This document shows, piece after piece, positions 23,197-31,608 of a stretch of 64,000 nucleotides of DNA. The stretch's first letter is position 1; the number at the start of each line of letters is the position of its first letter. The notes under the pieces are model-generated. The model ran no database searches and had not been told where the DNA came from. It was given only the letters and a program-made list of their open reading frames with translations. The DNA lies in contig CBFGZI010000004.1 of the NCBI GenBank assembly GCA_965653225.1, positions 1 through 64,000 of the forward strand, read 5' to 3'. The DNA is from JALZDI01 sp965653225. GTDB lineage: Bacteria > Actinomycetota > Actinomycetes > Propionibacteriales > Nocardioidaceae. A program made the translations under genes and the position numbers.

Positions 23197-24450
23197 TCAC
23201 ACCGAGCTCAGGCGGCTGGTCTCGTCCTTGATCCACAGGTCGAGCAGGCCGCGGAAGTGCGCGTAGAACTGCTCCTGCTCGTGCGGTGAGTACGTCGCCT
23301 CGACGGTGTCTCGCAGCAGCCGGTCGAACCCGGGACCCGAGACCCACTCCAGCACCTGGTCCTCCAGGTTCGGCAGATGGTCGGCGCACCACTGCCAGTA
23401 GCGGTCGGACTCGAAGTACTCGTCGGCGATCGCGAGGTACGCCTCGATCTTGGCGTCGTAGTCCAGTGCGGGGTCGTCGGCGACGTCGAAGAACCGCCGC
23501 GTCTGCAGGTCGACGTGGGCCTGGCGCCCGCGCACCAGGCAGTACGCCGACCAGCGCACCAGCGCGGTGATCGCCCACGGGAAGTAGTAGTGCAGCGACG
23601 TGACCGCCACGTCCGGGCACGCGTTCGCGTAGTCGATGGGGTGCACGGAGTCACCCTTGACCAGCATCTCCGCCGAGTTGAACTCCCACCCGAAGAACGC
23701 GTTGACGATGCGGCTGACCGCCTCGCACTCGCGTCCCGCCTTCGGGCTGAGGAAGCCGTGCGAGACCGCGTAGCGGTTGTGCATCGGCTCCTCGGGGCGG
23801 AAGTTCATCACCTTGGTCTCGGGGCCGATCGACAGCGCCCGCGCGAACACGTCGTAGTCGATGGTCGCCTGCAGGTGCATCAGCATCTCGCCCGACTCGT
23901 CGTACGAGCGGTGCAGGTCGGTCTTGTTTTCGATGCGGGAGACGCCACGCCAGCCGCCGCCGTCGAACGGCTTCATGTACAGCGGGTAGCCCATGTCCTC
24001 GGCGATCGCGTCGAGGTCGAAGGACCGGTTGTACTTGGCCGACGTGTAGGCCCACCGCACGTTGTCGACGGGGTTCTTGTACGGCACCAGCACGGTACGC
24101 GGGATCTTCAGCCCGAGCCGCAGCATGGCGCAGTAGGCGCTGTGCTTCTCCATCGACTGGAACGTGAACGGCGAGTTGAGCAGGTACGTGTCGTTCATCA
24201 GAGCGGCCTTCTTCAGCCACTCCCGTGGGTGGTAGTACCAGTACGCGAGCCGGTCGATCACCAGCTCGGTGCGTACGGGGTCGGTGAGGTCGAACGGCTC
24301 GATGGTCAGCCGCTCGCTACTCAGCTCGTGCGCTCGCCCGTTCGTGTCCTTGATGGGACCGACCCGACGCAGGATCTCCTCGAAGGCACGGGGCCAGTCC
24401 TGCTCGGCGCCGAGCAGGAGTCCGATCAGGTGCCGTGCGGTGTCTGCCAC
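23197..24450 (-). CDS. ATP-grasp domain protein of unknown substrate
   Basis: A 417-residue ATP-grasp fold protein. YPLYMKPFDGGGWRGV contains the ATP-binding Lys and glycine-rich loop, and FNSAEMLVKGDSVHPIDYAN carries acidic and amide residues where the metal ligands of ATP-grasp ligases sit. An N-terminal domain (HPREWLKKAALMNDTYLLNSP, FTFQSMEKHSAYCAMLRLGL) and a C-terminal helical extension of about 130 residues, rich in aromatic residues, flank it. The family forms carboxylate-amine or carboxylate-thiol bonds, but I do not recognise this subgroup's substrate. GGAGG is seven bases before GTG 24450. It follows the NAD-glutamate dehydrogenase gene by 106 bases on the same strand, so co-expression is possible. 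Confidence 0.8.
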   Translation of the reverse strand: MADTARHLIGLLLGAEQDWPRAFEEILRRVGPIKDTNGRAHELSSERLTIEPFDLTDPVRTELVIDRLAYWYYHPREWLKKAALMNDTYLLNSPFTFQSMEKHSAYCAMLRLGLKIPRTVLVPYKNPVDNVRWAYTSAKYNRSFDLDAIAEDMGYPLYMKPFDGGGWRGVSRIENKTDLHRSYDESGEMLMHLQATIDYDVFARALSIGPETKVMNFRPEEPMHNRYAVSHGFLSPKAGRECEAVSRIVNAFFGWEFNSAEMLVKGDSVHPIDYANACPDVAVTSLHYYFPWAITALVRWSAYCLVRGRQAHVDLQTRRFFDVADDPALDYDAKIEAYLAIADEYFESDRYWQWCADHLPNLEDQVLEWVSGPGFDRLLRDTVEATYSPHEQEQFYAHFRGLLDLWIKDETSRLSSV

Positions 24451-24556
24451 GTCCTAACCTCCAAGCCGTCACTACCCGCGACCGTAACCGGCATGCATCC
24501 TCCGTGGAAGAGTGCGCACCGGCGGGTCCTGGTGACCTGCTGCCGCGCACCCGGTG

Positions 24557-27500
24557 TCAGTGGGTCGACAGCAGAGTGCGTACGACGCGCAGACCGACCG
24601 ACAGTCTCGCCAGGTCGGGTGTCTCGTCGGCCCAGATCTCCTCGAGCGTGGAGGCGGCCCGGCCGAGCGCGACGCCCTCGGTCTCCGACCAGTGCTTGAT
24701 CCGCTGGTCGGGGTCGTCGCCGGCGTCGGTGTGCGCCAGCACCTGAGCGGTGATCTGTGCGTGCACGGTGTGCAGGTCGTCACGCAGCGCAGCACGCGCC
24801 ATCGTCTGCCACCGGTCGTCGCGTGGCAGCGCCAGGATGCGCTGTGCCAGTGCGCCGATGCCCAGCCGCTCCCCCACCGCGTAGTGCACCCGCGCCACCT
24901 CCAGCGGGTCCGCGCCCTCGCGCTTGGCCGTCTCCACGACGCCGAGCACCGAGTACGCCGGACCCAGGCTCGCGATCGTGGACGCGAGGTCGTCGGGCAC
25001 CTCCGCCTGCAGCAGCGAGCTACGCCGCTGCTCGTACAGCTCGTGCTCGCCGCCGACGAGGATCTCCGGAAGCGCGGCGACGACCGTCTGCACGTCTGTG
25101 CCGAAGTGGTCGACCGTCTCCTCGCTGTCCATCGGGTGCCGGCGGTTGTTGACCATCCACCGGCTGGCCCGCTCGGCGAGCGTGCGCACCTGCAGGCGCA
25201 TCCGCGTCTGGGTCTGCGCGGCCACGCTGTTGTCCAGCTCGTCGATCTGCTGCAGCAGAGCGTCGCTGCCGTAGATCTCCCGGGCGACCAGGTGCGCGCG
25301 CAGCAGCTCCTCGGCGGTGGCGCCGGTCTCCTGGGTGATCCGGTGGAAGAACGTGATGCCCGCGGTGTTCACGACGTCGTTGACGATCTGCGTGGTGATG
25401 ATCTCGCGCCGCAGCGGGTGGGAGTCCATCTGCTTGCGGTAGCCGTGCTGCATCGCCGACGGGAAGTAGCTGAACAGCTTCCCCCGCATGAACGGGTCGT
25501 CGGGCAGGCCGCTGTCGAGCACCTCCTGCTCCAGCACGATCTTGGTGTAGGCCAGCAGAACCGACAGCTCCGGCTCGGTGAGGCCGGAGCCCTCGGCGCG
25601 CCGCTGGGTCATCTGCTTGCTGGAGGGCATGAACTCCAGGTCGCGGTCGAGCAGCGCGGCCTTCTCCAGCCGCTTCATCCAGTCCTCGTGCACGTGCAGC
25701 AGCGGCGCCGCCTGCGCCGCCGCCTCCGCCAGCGCGATGTTCTGGTCGTAGTTGTCCCGCAGGACCAGCCGGGCGACGTCGTCGGTCATCTGCGACAGCA
25801 GCGTGTTGCGCTGCTTGTTCGTGAGGTCGCCGTCGGCGACCACGCCGTCGAGCAGGATCTTGATGTTGACCTCGTGGTCGGACGTGTCGACGCCCGCGCA
25901 GTTGTCGATGAAGTCGGTGTTGATCCGACCGCCCGCGAGCGCGAACTCGATGCGGCCGCGCTGGGTGAGCCCGAGGTTTCCGCCCTCACCCACGGCCTTG
26001 CACCGCAGCTCGCTGCCGTTGACGCGGATGGCGTCGTTGGCCTTGTCACCGACGTCGGCGTGCGACTCCGACTCCGCCTTGACGTAGGTGCCGATCCCGC
26101 CGTTCCAGAACAGGTCGACCGGAGCCTGCAGGATCGCGTGGATCAGCTCGGGCGAGGTCATCTTCTGCACGGTCGGGTCGAGCCGGAGGGCCTCGCGCAC
26201 CTGCGGGGTGATCTTGATCGACTTGATGCCGCGCGGGTAGACGCCGCCGCCGGACGAGATCAGCGACTGGTCGTAGTCCGCCCAGCTCGACCGGGGCATG
26301 TCGAACAGCCGCTGCCGCTCCGCGAACCCGCTGGCGGCGTCCGGCGTCGGGTCCAGGAAGATGTGCCGGTGGTCGAACGCGGCCACCAGCCGGATGTGCT
26401 CCGACAGCAGCATGCCGTTGCCGAACACGTCGCCGGACATGTCGCCGATGCCGATGCAGGTGAAGTCTTCGGTCTGGGTGTCGACACCCATCTCGCGGAA
26501 GTGCCGGCGCACCGACTCCCACGCACCGCGGGCGGTGATGCCCATCGCCTTGTGGTCGTAGCCGACCGACCCGCCGGAGGCGAACGCGTCGCCCAGCCAG
26601 AAGCCGTAGTCGTGCGCGACGCCGTTGGCGATGTCGGAGAACGCCGCGGTGCCCTTGTCGGCGGCCACCACCAGGTACGAGTCGTCCTCGTCGTGGCGCA
26701 CGACCCGCGACGGGGGAACCGTCTCGCCCGCGATGAGGTTGTCGGTGATGTCGAGCATCCCGGAGATGAACTGCTTGTAGCAGCCGACGCCCTCGGACAG
26801 CCACGCCTCGCGGTCGACCGAGGGGTCGGGCAGCTGCTTGCAGACGAAGCCGCCCTTGGCCCCGACCGGCACGATCACGGCGTTCTTGACCATCTGCGCC
26901 TTGACCAGGCCGAGCACCTCGGTGCGGAAGTCCTCGCGGCGGTCGGACCAGCGCAGCCCGCCGCGGGCGACCGGGCCGAAGCGCAGGTGCACGCCCTCGA
27001 AGCGCGGGGAGTACACGAAGATCTCGAAGGCCGGCCGCGGCTCGGGCAGGTCGGGGATCTGGGTGGGCTCGAGCTTGAAGGACACGTAGTCCTTCGTGCC
27101 GCCGTCGGCCTCGGTCTGGAAGTAGTTGGTGCGCAGGGTCGCCTTGATCAGCGACAGGTAGGACCGCAGGATGCGGTCCTGGTCGAGGCTGTCGACCTCG
27201 TCGAGCGCCGCCTCGATCCGGCTCTCGACCTCCGCGACCTTGGCGACACGCGACTCCGAGTCGGCGGCGAGCTCGCCGTTGCGTCCGGGGTCGAACCGCG
27301 ACTCGAACAGCTGGACGAGGTAGCGCGCGATCGGCACGTTGGCCACCAGCGCGTCCTCGATGTAGTTCTGGCTGAACGTCGTGCCGCCCTGCCGCAGGTA
27401 CTTGGCGTACGCGCGCAGCACGCTGACCTGCCGCCAGGTGAGGTTGGCCGCCAGCACCAGCCGGTTGAAGCCGTCGCTCTCGGTGTGGCCCCGCCAGACC

Positions 27501-29449
27501 GAGAGGAACGCGTCCTGGAACAGGTCGCGGCTCTCCTCGGGGAACCGCTGCGCGTAGGACAGGCCGAAGTCGTAGATGTGGCAGACGCCCTGGCCGGTGG
27601 GCACGATCTCGTACGGCCGCTCGTCGACCACCTCGACGCCCATCCGGCTCAGCAGCGGCAGCACCGTGGACAGCGACAGCGGCCCGCCGGTGCGGTAGAC
27701 CTTGAACCGCCGCTGCTCGGGCGTGCAGTCGACCGGCTCGTACAGCGACAGGGACAGGCCGTCGTCGACCGGCACCTCCTCCAGACGGCGCACGTCGGTG
27801 GCCGCGGTCCGCGGCGGGAAGTCCTCCTTGTACGCCTCGGGGAACGCGTTGCCGTAGGTCTTGGTCAGCCTCGCGGCCTGCTCCTCGCCCATGAGGTCGT
27901 GCACCGCCTGCACGAAGTCGTCGCCCCACGACCTCGCGGCGTCGGCGAGCTTGTGCTCGAGCTCGGGCAGCGAGACCTCGGCCAGCGCGTACTCGGGGTC
28001 GGTGCGCACCACGAAGTGCAGCCGGGCCAGGACCGACTCGCTCACCCGCGCGGTGTAGTCGATCGACTTGCCGTGGAAGGCCCGCATCAACGTCGACATC
28101 ATCCGCTCGCGCACCTGCGTCGTGTAGCGGTCGCGCGGCAGGAACACCAGGCAGGACAGGTAGCGCCCGTAGACGTCGTGCCGCACGAACAGCCGCAGCT
28201 GCCGGCGCTCCTTCAGGTGCATCACCGCCTCGGTGATGGGCAACAGGTCGTCGACCGGCGTCTGGAACAGCTCATCCCGGGGGTAGGTCTCGAGCACGTC
28301 CATCAGCGCCTTGCCGCTGTGGCTCATCGGGTTGAACCCCGAGTACGCGATGACCTCGGCGACCTTGCGGCGCAGCACCGGGATGCGGTTGACGCTCTCG
28401 GTGTAGGCGGCGGAGCTGAACAGGCCGAGGAACCGCCGCTCGCCGATGACCTGGCCGTTCTCGTCGAACTGCTTCACGCCGATGTAGTCGAGGTAGGCCG
28501 GCCGGTGGACGGTGGCCCGCGAGTTGGCCTTGGTGATGATCAGCAGCTCCGGCTCGCGGGCCTTGGCCCGCACCTTCGGCGGCAGCTTGCCGAACGACGG
28601 CGACATGTCCTGGTCGCTGCGCAGGATGCCGAGGCCGGTGCCGGGAACCGCGCGCAGCGCGTCCTCGCCGTCGATCACCTGCAGGGAGTACTCGCGGTAG
28701 CCCAGGAACGTGAAGTGGTCGTCGGCCAGCCAGCTCAGCAGCTCGGCGGTCTCGGTGACGTCCTCGCTGTCCAGCGGCGGGAGCTCGTGCAGCTCGGCGA
28801 TGATCGCCTCGGCCTTGTCCCGCATCTTCTGCCAGTCCTCGATCGCCTCGCGTACGTCGCGCAGCACGCTGTTGAGGTCGGCCTCGATGCGGGCTACTTC
28901 TTCCTTGTCGGTCTCGCGGTCGATCTCGACGTGCATCCACGACTCGCGCAGCACGTCCGGCGGGTCGTCGCGGGTCTCGTACCGCTCGGCATCGCCGCGG
29001 AGCAGGTGCGTGAGCTTGCCGGTGACGTCGCGCTGCACCAGCAGCTGAGGGTGGATCACCAGGTGCAGGGCGCGCTCGGACCGCGACAGCGCCATCGTCA
29101 CGGAGTCGACGAGGAACGGCATGTCGTCGGTGACGATCTCGACGACGGTGTGCCCGTCGGCGGACCAGCCGTGCTCGTCGACCGTGGGAGTGAACACCCG
29201 GACGGTGGCGGTGCCCTGCGGGCGTTCGGCGGCCAGCCGCAGATGACTGACGGCCGCGCCGTAGATGTCGGTGGGGGTACGCGCCTCGATGTCCTCGTAG
29301 GCGACGTGCCGGTAGTAGACCGGAACCAGGCTGGCGACGTCCTGGCTGGTGCTGAGGCCACCACTGCGTCTGGTGTGCACGAGCTGGACGGCCTTCTCCA
29401 GCAGCTCGTCCTTGACCTCGTCCCGCTCCTCGTCCTGCGTGATTCGCAT
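24557..29449 (-). CDS. Large NAD-specific glutamate dehydrogenase
   Basis: NAD-GDH of the 180-kDa class, which oxidatively deaminates glutamate to 2-oxoglutarate and ammonia in catabolism. The 1,630 residues match Streptomyces and Pseudomonas GdhB-type enzymes in length. N-terminal ACT-like regulatory segments (VVEIVTDDMPFLVDSVTMAL) precede the catalytic part with the substrate-lysine region GGLRWSDRREDFRTEVLGLV-KAQMVKNAVIVPVGAKGGF and the nucleotide-fold segment TCIGIGDMSGDVFGNGML. The ATG at 29449 begins MRITQDEE; upstream in-frame codons to 29521 code for low-quality arginine-rich sequence. The opposite strand also has a very long open frame, an artefact of GC-rich codon use. Confidence 0.93.
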   Translation of the reverse strand: MRITQDEERDEVKDELLEKAVQLVHTRRSGGLSTSQDVASLVPVYYRHVAYEDIEARTPTDIYGAAVSHLRLAAERPQGTATVRVFTPTVDEHGWSADGHTVVEIVTDDMPFLVDSVTMALSRSERALHLVIHPQLLVQRDVTGKLTHLLRGDAERYETRDDPPDVLRESWMHVEIDRETDKEEVARIEADLNSVLRDVREAIEDWQKMRDKAEAIIAELHELPPLDSEDVTETAELLSWLADDHFTFLGYREYSLQVIDGEDALRAVPGTGLGILRSDQDMSPSFGKLPPKVRAKAREPELLIITKANSRATVHRPAYLDYIGVKQFDENGQVIGERRFLGLFSSAAYTESVNRIPVLRRKVAEVIAYSGFNPMSHSGKALMDVLETYPRDELFQTPVDDLLPITEAVMHLKERRQLRLFVRHDVYGRYLSCLVFLPRDRYTTQVRERMMSTLMRAFHGKSIDYTARVSESVLARLHFVVRTDPEYALAEVSLPELEHKLADAARSWGDDFVQAVHDLMGEEQAARLTKTYGNAFPEAYKEDFPPRTAATDVRRLEEVPVDDGLSLSLYEPVDCTPEQRRFKVYRTGGPLSLSTVLPLLSRMGVEVVDERPYEIVPTGQGVCHIYDFGLSYAQRFPEESRDLFQDAFLSVWRGHTESDGFNRLVLAANLTWRQVSVLRAYAKYLRQGGTTFSQNYIEDALVANVPIARYLVQLFESRFDPGRNGELAADSESRVAKVAEVESRIEAALDEVDSLDQDRILRSYLSLIKATLRTNYFQTEADGGTKDYVSFKLEPTQIPDLPEPRPAFEIFVYSPRFEGVHLRFGPVARGGLRWSDRREDFRTEVLGLVKAQMVKNAVIVPVGAKGGFVCKQLPDPSVDREAWLSEGVGCYKQFISGMLDITDNLIAGETVPPSRVVRHDEDDSYLVVAADKGTAAFSDIANGVAHDYGFWLGDAFASGGSVGYDHKAMGITARGAWESVRRHFREMGVDTQTEDFTCIGIGDMSGDVFGNGMLLSEHIRLVAAFDHRHIFLDPTPDAASGFAERQRLFDMPRSSWADYDQSLISSGGGVYPRGIKSIKITPQVREALRLDPTVQKMTSPELIHAILQAPVDLFWNGGIGTYVKAESESHADVGDKANDAIRVNGSELRCKAVGEGGNLGLTQRGRIEFALAGGRINTDFIDNCAGVDTSDHEVNIKILLDGVVADGDLTNKQRNTLLSQMTDDVARLVLRDNYDQNIALAEAAAQAAPLLHVHEDWMKRLEKAALLDRDLEFMPSSKQMTQRRAEGSGLTEPELSVLLAYTKIVLEQEVLDSGLPDDPFMRGKLFSYFPSAMQHGYRKQMDSHPLRREIITTQIVNDVVNTAGITFFHRITQETGATAEELLRAHLVAREIYGSDALLQQIDELDNSVAAQTQTRMRLQVRTLAERASRWMVNNRRHPMDSEETVDHFGTDVQTVVAALPEILVGGEHELYEQRRSSLLQAEVPDDLASTIASLGPAYSVLGVVETAKREGADPLEVARVHYAVGERLGIGALAQRILALPRDDRWQTMARAALRDDLHTVHAQITAQVLAHTDAGDDPDQRIKHWSETEGVALGRAASTLEEIWADETPDLARLSVGLRVVRTLLSTH

Positions 29450-29602
29450 GCGCGACAAACCCGTCTCACCGGCCCCCCAGGCACCCCGTTGTGCCCGGGA
29501 CCGCACCCCACGCGCCCACACCGGGGTGACGCGGTAGTGCGGACATCTCCGACACTAACCCTTCGCGGGCCGCTAGTCAGATCGCGGGCTTGCCGGGTGC
29601 GG

Positions 29603-30445
29603 TCACAGCTGCGAACGCAGCTCCCACAACAGCGGGTAGTAACGCAGCGGTAACCGGGTGCGCAGGTAGTCCGCACCCGTGGACCCGCCCGTTCCGGTCT
29701 TGGTGCCGATCATCCGTTCGACCATGGTCACGTGCCGCGCCCGCCACGCCGCGGCCAGCTCGTCGTGCTGCAGCAGAGACTCGGCCAGCTGCCAGACGTC
29801 GACGTAGGTCGCCCGGTGGTGGGCGGCGGTGCGCAGCGAGCCGAGCAGGGCCTCGTCGTCGTCCGTGGCCAGACCGCGCGCGGCCAGGTGGCGTACGAAC
29901 GCGTCCCACAGCGTCGGCTCCTCCAGCCGACGGCGCAGCCGCGCAGCCTCGGCGTCGGTGAGGCCGCGAAAGCGTTGTACGAAGGCCGGGTCCTTGGCGC
30001 CGGACAGGAACTCCAGCTCGCGAAACTGGACGGACTGGAACCCGCTGGCCGGTGCGAGCTTCTGCCGGAACTCCAGGAAGTCCTGCGGCGTCATGGTCTC
30101 CAGCACGTCGACCTGCTCGATCAGCACCCTCTCGACCACGTGCATCCGGGACAGCAGGTGCTGGGCCCACCAGACCTGTCCGGCGAAGATGGCGTCGCGG
30201 GCGGTCTCGGCCTCGTGCAGCAGCTGCTGGAACCACAGCTCGTACACCTGGTGGACGGTGATGAACAGCAGCTCGTCGTGCGCCGGCGGGTCGGACTGCA
30301 GGTGCTGGCTGGCCAGCAGCTTCTCGAGCTGCAGGTAGCTGCCGTAGGTGAGGCGGCCACCCTGCTCGCCGAAGCTGACCGTGACCCCGCCCCGGTCGCC
30401 TACGGCCGCCTCCCCGGCAGCGTCCGCGTCGCTCGCCTCGCTCAC
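29603..30445 (-). CDS. kynA: Tryptophan 2,3-dioxygenase
   Basis: Haem enzyme opening the tryptophan indole ring to N-formylkynurenine. The 280 residues show LTYGSYLQLEKLL, FITVHQVYELWFQQLLHE with the active-site His65, GFQSVQFRELEFL with the substrate Arg142, and RHVTMVERMIGTKTGTGGS with the proximal haem His238. GTG 30445 is the only reasonable start. It diverges from the DUF2505 gene and lies 150 bases downstream of the NAD-GDH start region. The other kynurenine genes (kynureninase, formamidase) are not adjacent, so it may feed them from another locus. Confidence 0.95.
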   Translation of the reverse strand: MSEASDADAAGEAAVGDRGGVTVSFGEQGGRLTYGSYLQLEKLLASQHLQSDPPAHDELLFITVHQVYELWFQQLLHEAETARDAIFAGQVWWAQHLLSRMHVVERVLIEQVDVLETMTPQDFLEFRQKLAPASGFQSVQFRELEFLSGAKDPAFVQRFRGLTDAEAARLRRRLEEPTLWDAFVRHLAARGLATDDDEALLGSLRTAAHHRATYVDVWQLAESLLQHDELAAAWRARHVTMVERMIGTKTGTGGSTGADYLRTRLPLRYYPLLWELRSQL

Positions 30446-30488
30446 CCCGGCAGCCTATCCATCCGGCCCTACGGCGATGATGGGGCGC

Positions 30489-30983
30489 ATGGACGTGCGA
30501 GAAGAGATCGTCTACGACGCCTCCCCGGACGACGTTTTCCAGATGCTGTGCGACCAGGGCTTCCGCGAGAAGGTCTGCCGCGGCATCGGCTCGGTCCAGT
30601 ACGAGGTGACGATCACCCGCGACGGGGACAAGGCGCGGATCCTGAACGACCGGACGATGAAGGCAGACCTTCCCGAGGTCGCCAGGAAGATCGTCGGCGA
30701 CACCATTCAGATGGTGCAGACCGAGGACTGGGGCGAGCGTCAGTCCGACGGCTCCCGCACGGGGACGTTCCACGTGGAGATCCCCGGCAAGCCCGGCGCG
30801 ATCACCGGCACGGTCTCGCTGTCGCCCTCGGGCGGCGGCAGCCGCGAGGTGGTGTCGGGCCAGGTGAAGGTCTCGATCCCGTTCGTGGGCAAGAAGCTGG
30901 AGACCGAGGTCGCCAAGGGCATGAGCGCCGCGCTCAAGGTCGAGGGGCAGATCGGCGCGAAGTGGCTGGCGTCGGAGTCCTGA
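30489..30983 (+). CDS. DUF2505-family START-fold-like protein
   Basis: A 164-residue protein of the actinobacterial DUF2505 family, which is predicted to adopt a START/SRPBCC-like lipid-binding fold. Family features are the opening REEIVYDASPDDVFQML, a beta-rich middle and a C-terminal helix (FVGKKLETEVAKGMSAAL) that would close the cavity. It has no signal peptide or membrane span. Start is ATG 30489 (or 30477); ribosome site is weak. It diverges from tryptophan dioxygenase with a 43-base gap. Ligand and role are unknown. Confidence 0.82.
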   Translation: MDVREEIVYDASPDDVFQMLCDQGFREKVCRGIGSVQYEVTITRDGDKARILNDRTMKADLPEVARKIVGDTIQMVQTEDWGERQSDGSRTGTFHVEIPGKPGAITGTVSLSPSGGGSREVVSGQVKVSIPFVGKKLETEVAKGMSAALKVEGQIGAKWLASES

Positions 30984-31001
30984 TCCCGGGCAGCTAGCAG
31001 C

Positions 31002-31062
31002 GCCGGGCGCGGGCCTACGGGCCCCACCCCGGGCGTGTCCTCACCGGATCGGCGCGCCCGGC
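31002..31062 (+). terminator. Nested hairpin downstream of the DUF2505 gene
   Basis: Perfect 10-bp arms GCCGGGCGCG (31002-31011) and CGCGCCCGGC (31053-31062) enclose a smaller GGGCC-TAC-GGGCCC hairpin. It starts 19 bases past the DUF2505 stop codon and ends before the strong ribosome site of the next gene. Probably a terminator; it may also separate the two same-strand genes. Confidence 0.45.
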
Positions 31063-31104
31063 CTGACACCGTAGGGCAGAGACAACCCACGGGGAGGTCA
31101 GGTG

Positions 31105-31344
31105 ATGGTGACCGCGCGAGCCAGCAGGGTCGAGAAGGCCGACAACCTGATGCTCACGGGCTCGGTGCTGTTCTGTCCCGACTGCGCGGACGACCGGATC
31201 TTCGTGGTCCCGGACTGCGGCGACGGGCGCGGGGACTGCGGCGACTACTGCTGCACCGACTGCGGTGCGGCGGTCTCGGTCGTCGTCGACATGGTCGACG
31301 TGGCGACGTCGCGACGGTCCGGGTCGGCGGCCCGGGTGGCCTGA
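31105..31344 (+). CDS. Small cysteine-rich zinc-ribbon-like protein
   Basis: A 79-residue protein (MVTARASRVEKADN opening) with cysteine pairs CPDC, CGDGRGDC and CCTDC, consistent with a zinc ribbon in which two CxxC knuckles bind one metal. GGGGAGG lies seven bases before ATG 31105, the clearest ribosome site in this part of the window, which argues that the gene is real despite its size. It has no recognisable catalytic domain. Its last 100 bases overlap a predicted small membrane protein on the other strand. Function unknown. Confidence 0.72.
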   Translation: MVTARASRVEKADNLMLTGSVLFCPDCADDRIFVVPDCGDGRGDCGDYCCTDCGAAVSVVVDMVDVATSRRSGSAARVA

Positions 31345-31556
31345 GCGGCTCCGCGTACCTGCTCACGCCCCCGCGCCGGCGCGTCGCTCGACACCAGCTC
31401 TGCCCCCTCCTCGGCCTCGGACCGGCGGTCGCGACGGGACGCGACCCTCACGACCACGGCAACGACCACGAACGGCCCGAGCGAGAGCGCGGTCATCACC
31501 AGCCCCTCCACGGGATGCAGCGCACCCATGTGCAGCGGGACGACCAGGGGGAGCAT
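31245..31556 (-). CDS. Possible small membrane protein
   Basis: A 103-residue frame starting MLPLVVPLHMGALHPVEG, with one strong hydrophobic helix LVMTALSLGPFVVVAVVVRVA followed by a basic-acidic cytoplasmic-type tail. Small one-span proteins of this type occur beside pruA in related genomes, to my recollection. Its 3' third overlaps the zinc-ribbon gene on the opposite strand, and the ribosome site is weak, so the call is tentative. The low-complexity tail beyond about residue 70 may indicate that only the N-terminal part is under selection. Confidence 0.4.
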   Translation of the reverse strand: MLPLVVPLHMGALHPVEGLVMTALSLGPFVVVAVVVRVASRRDRRSEAEEGAELVSSDAPARGREQVRGAAQATRAADPDRRDVATSTMSTTTETAAPQSVQQ

Positions 31557-31608
31557 GGCGCCACGGTACGACATCGCCGATGTCACGTCGGCGCGCGCGG
31601 CGAGCGAC

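Noticed and set aside
24554..29653. Open frame of 1,699 codons on the plus strand opposite NAD-glutamate dehydrogenase
   Set aside because: It mirrors the real gene; its composition (Val/Arg/His/Gln-rich, no domain) is what GC-rich codon bias produces on the complementary strand.
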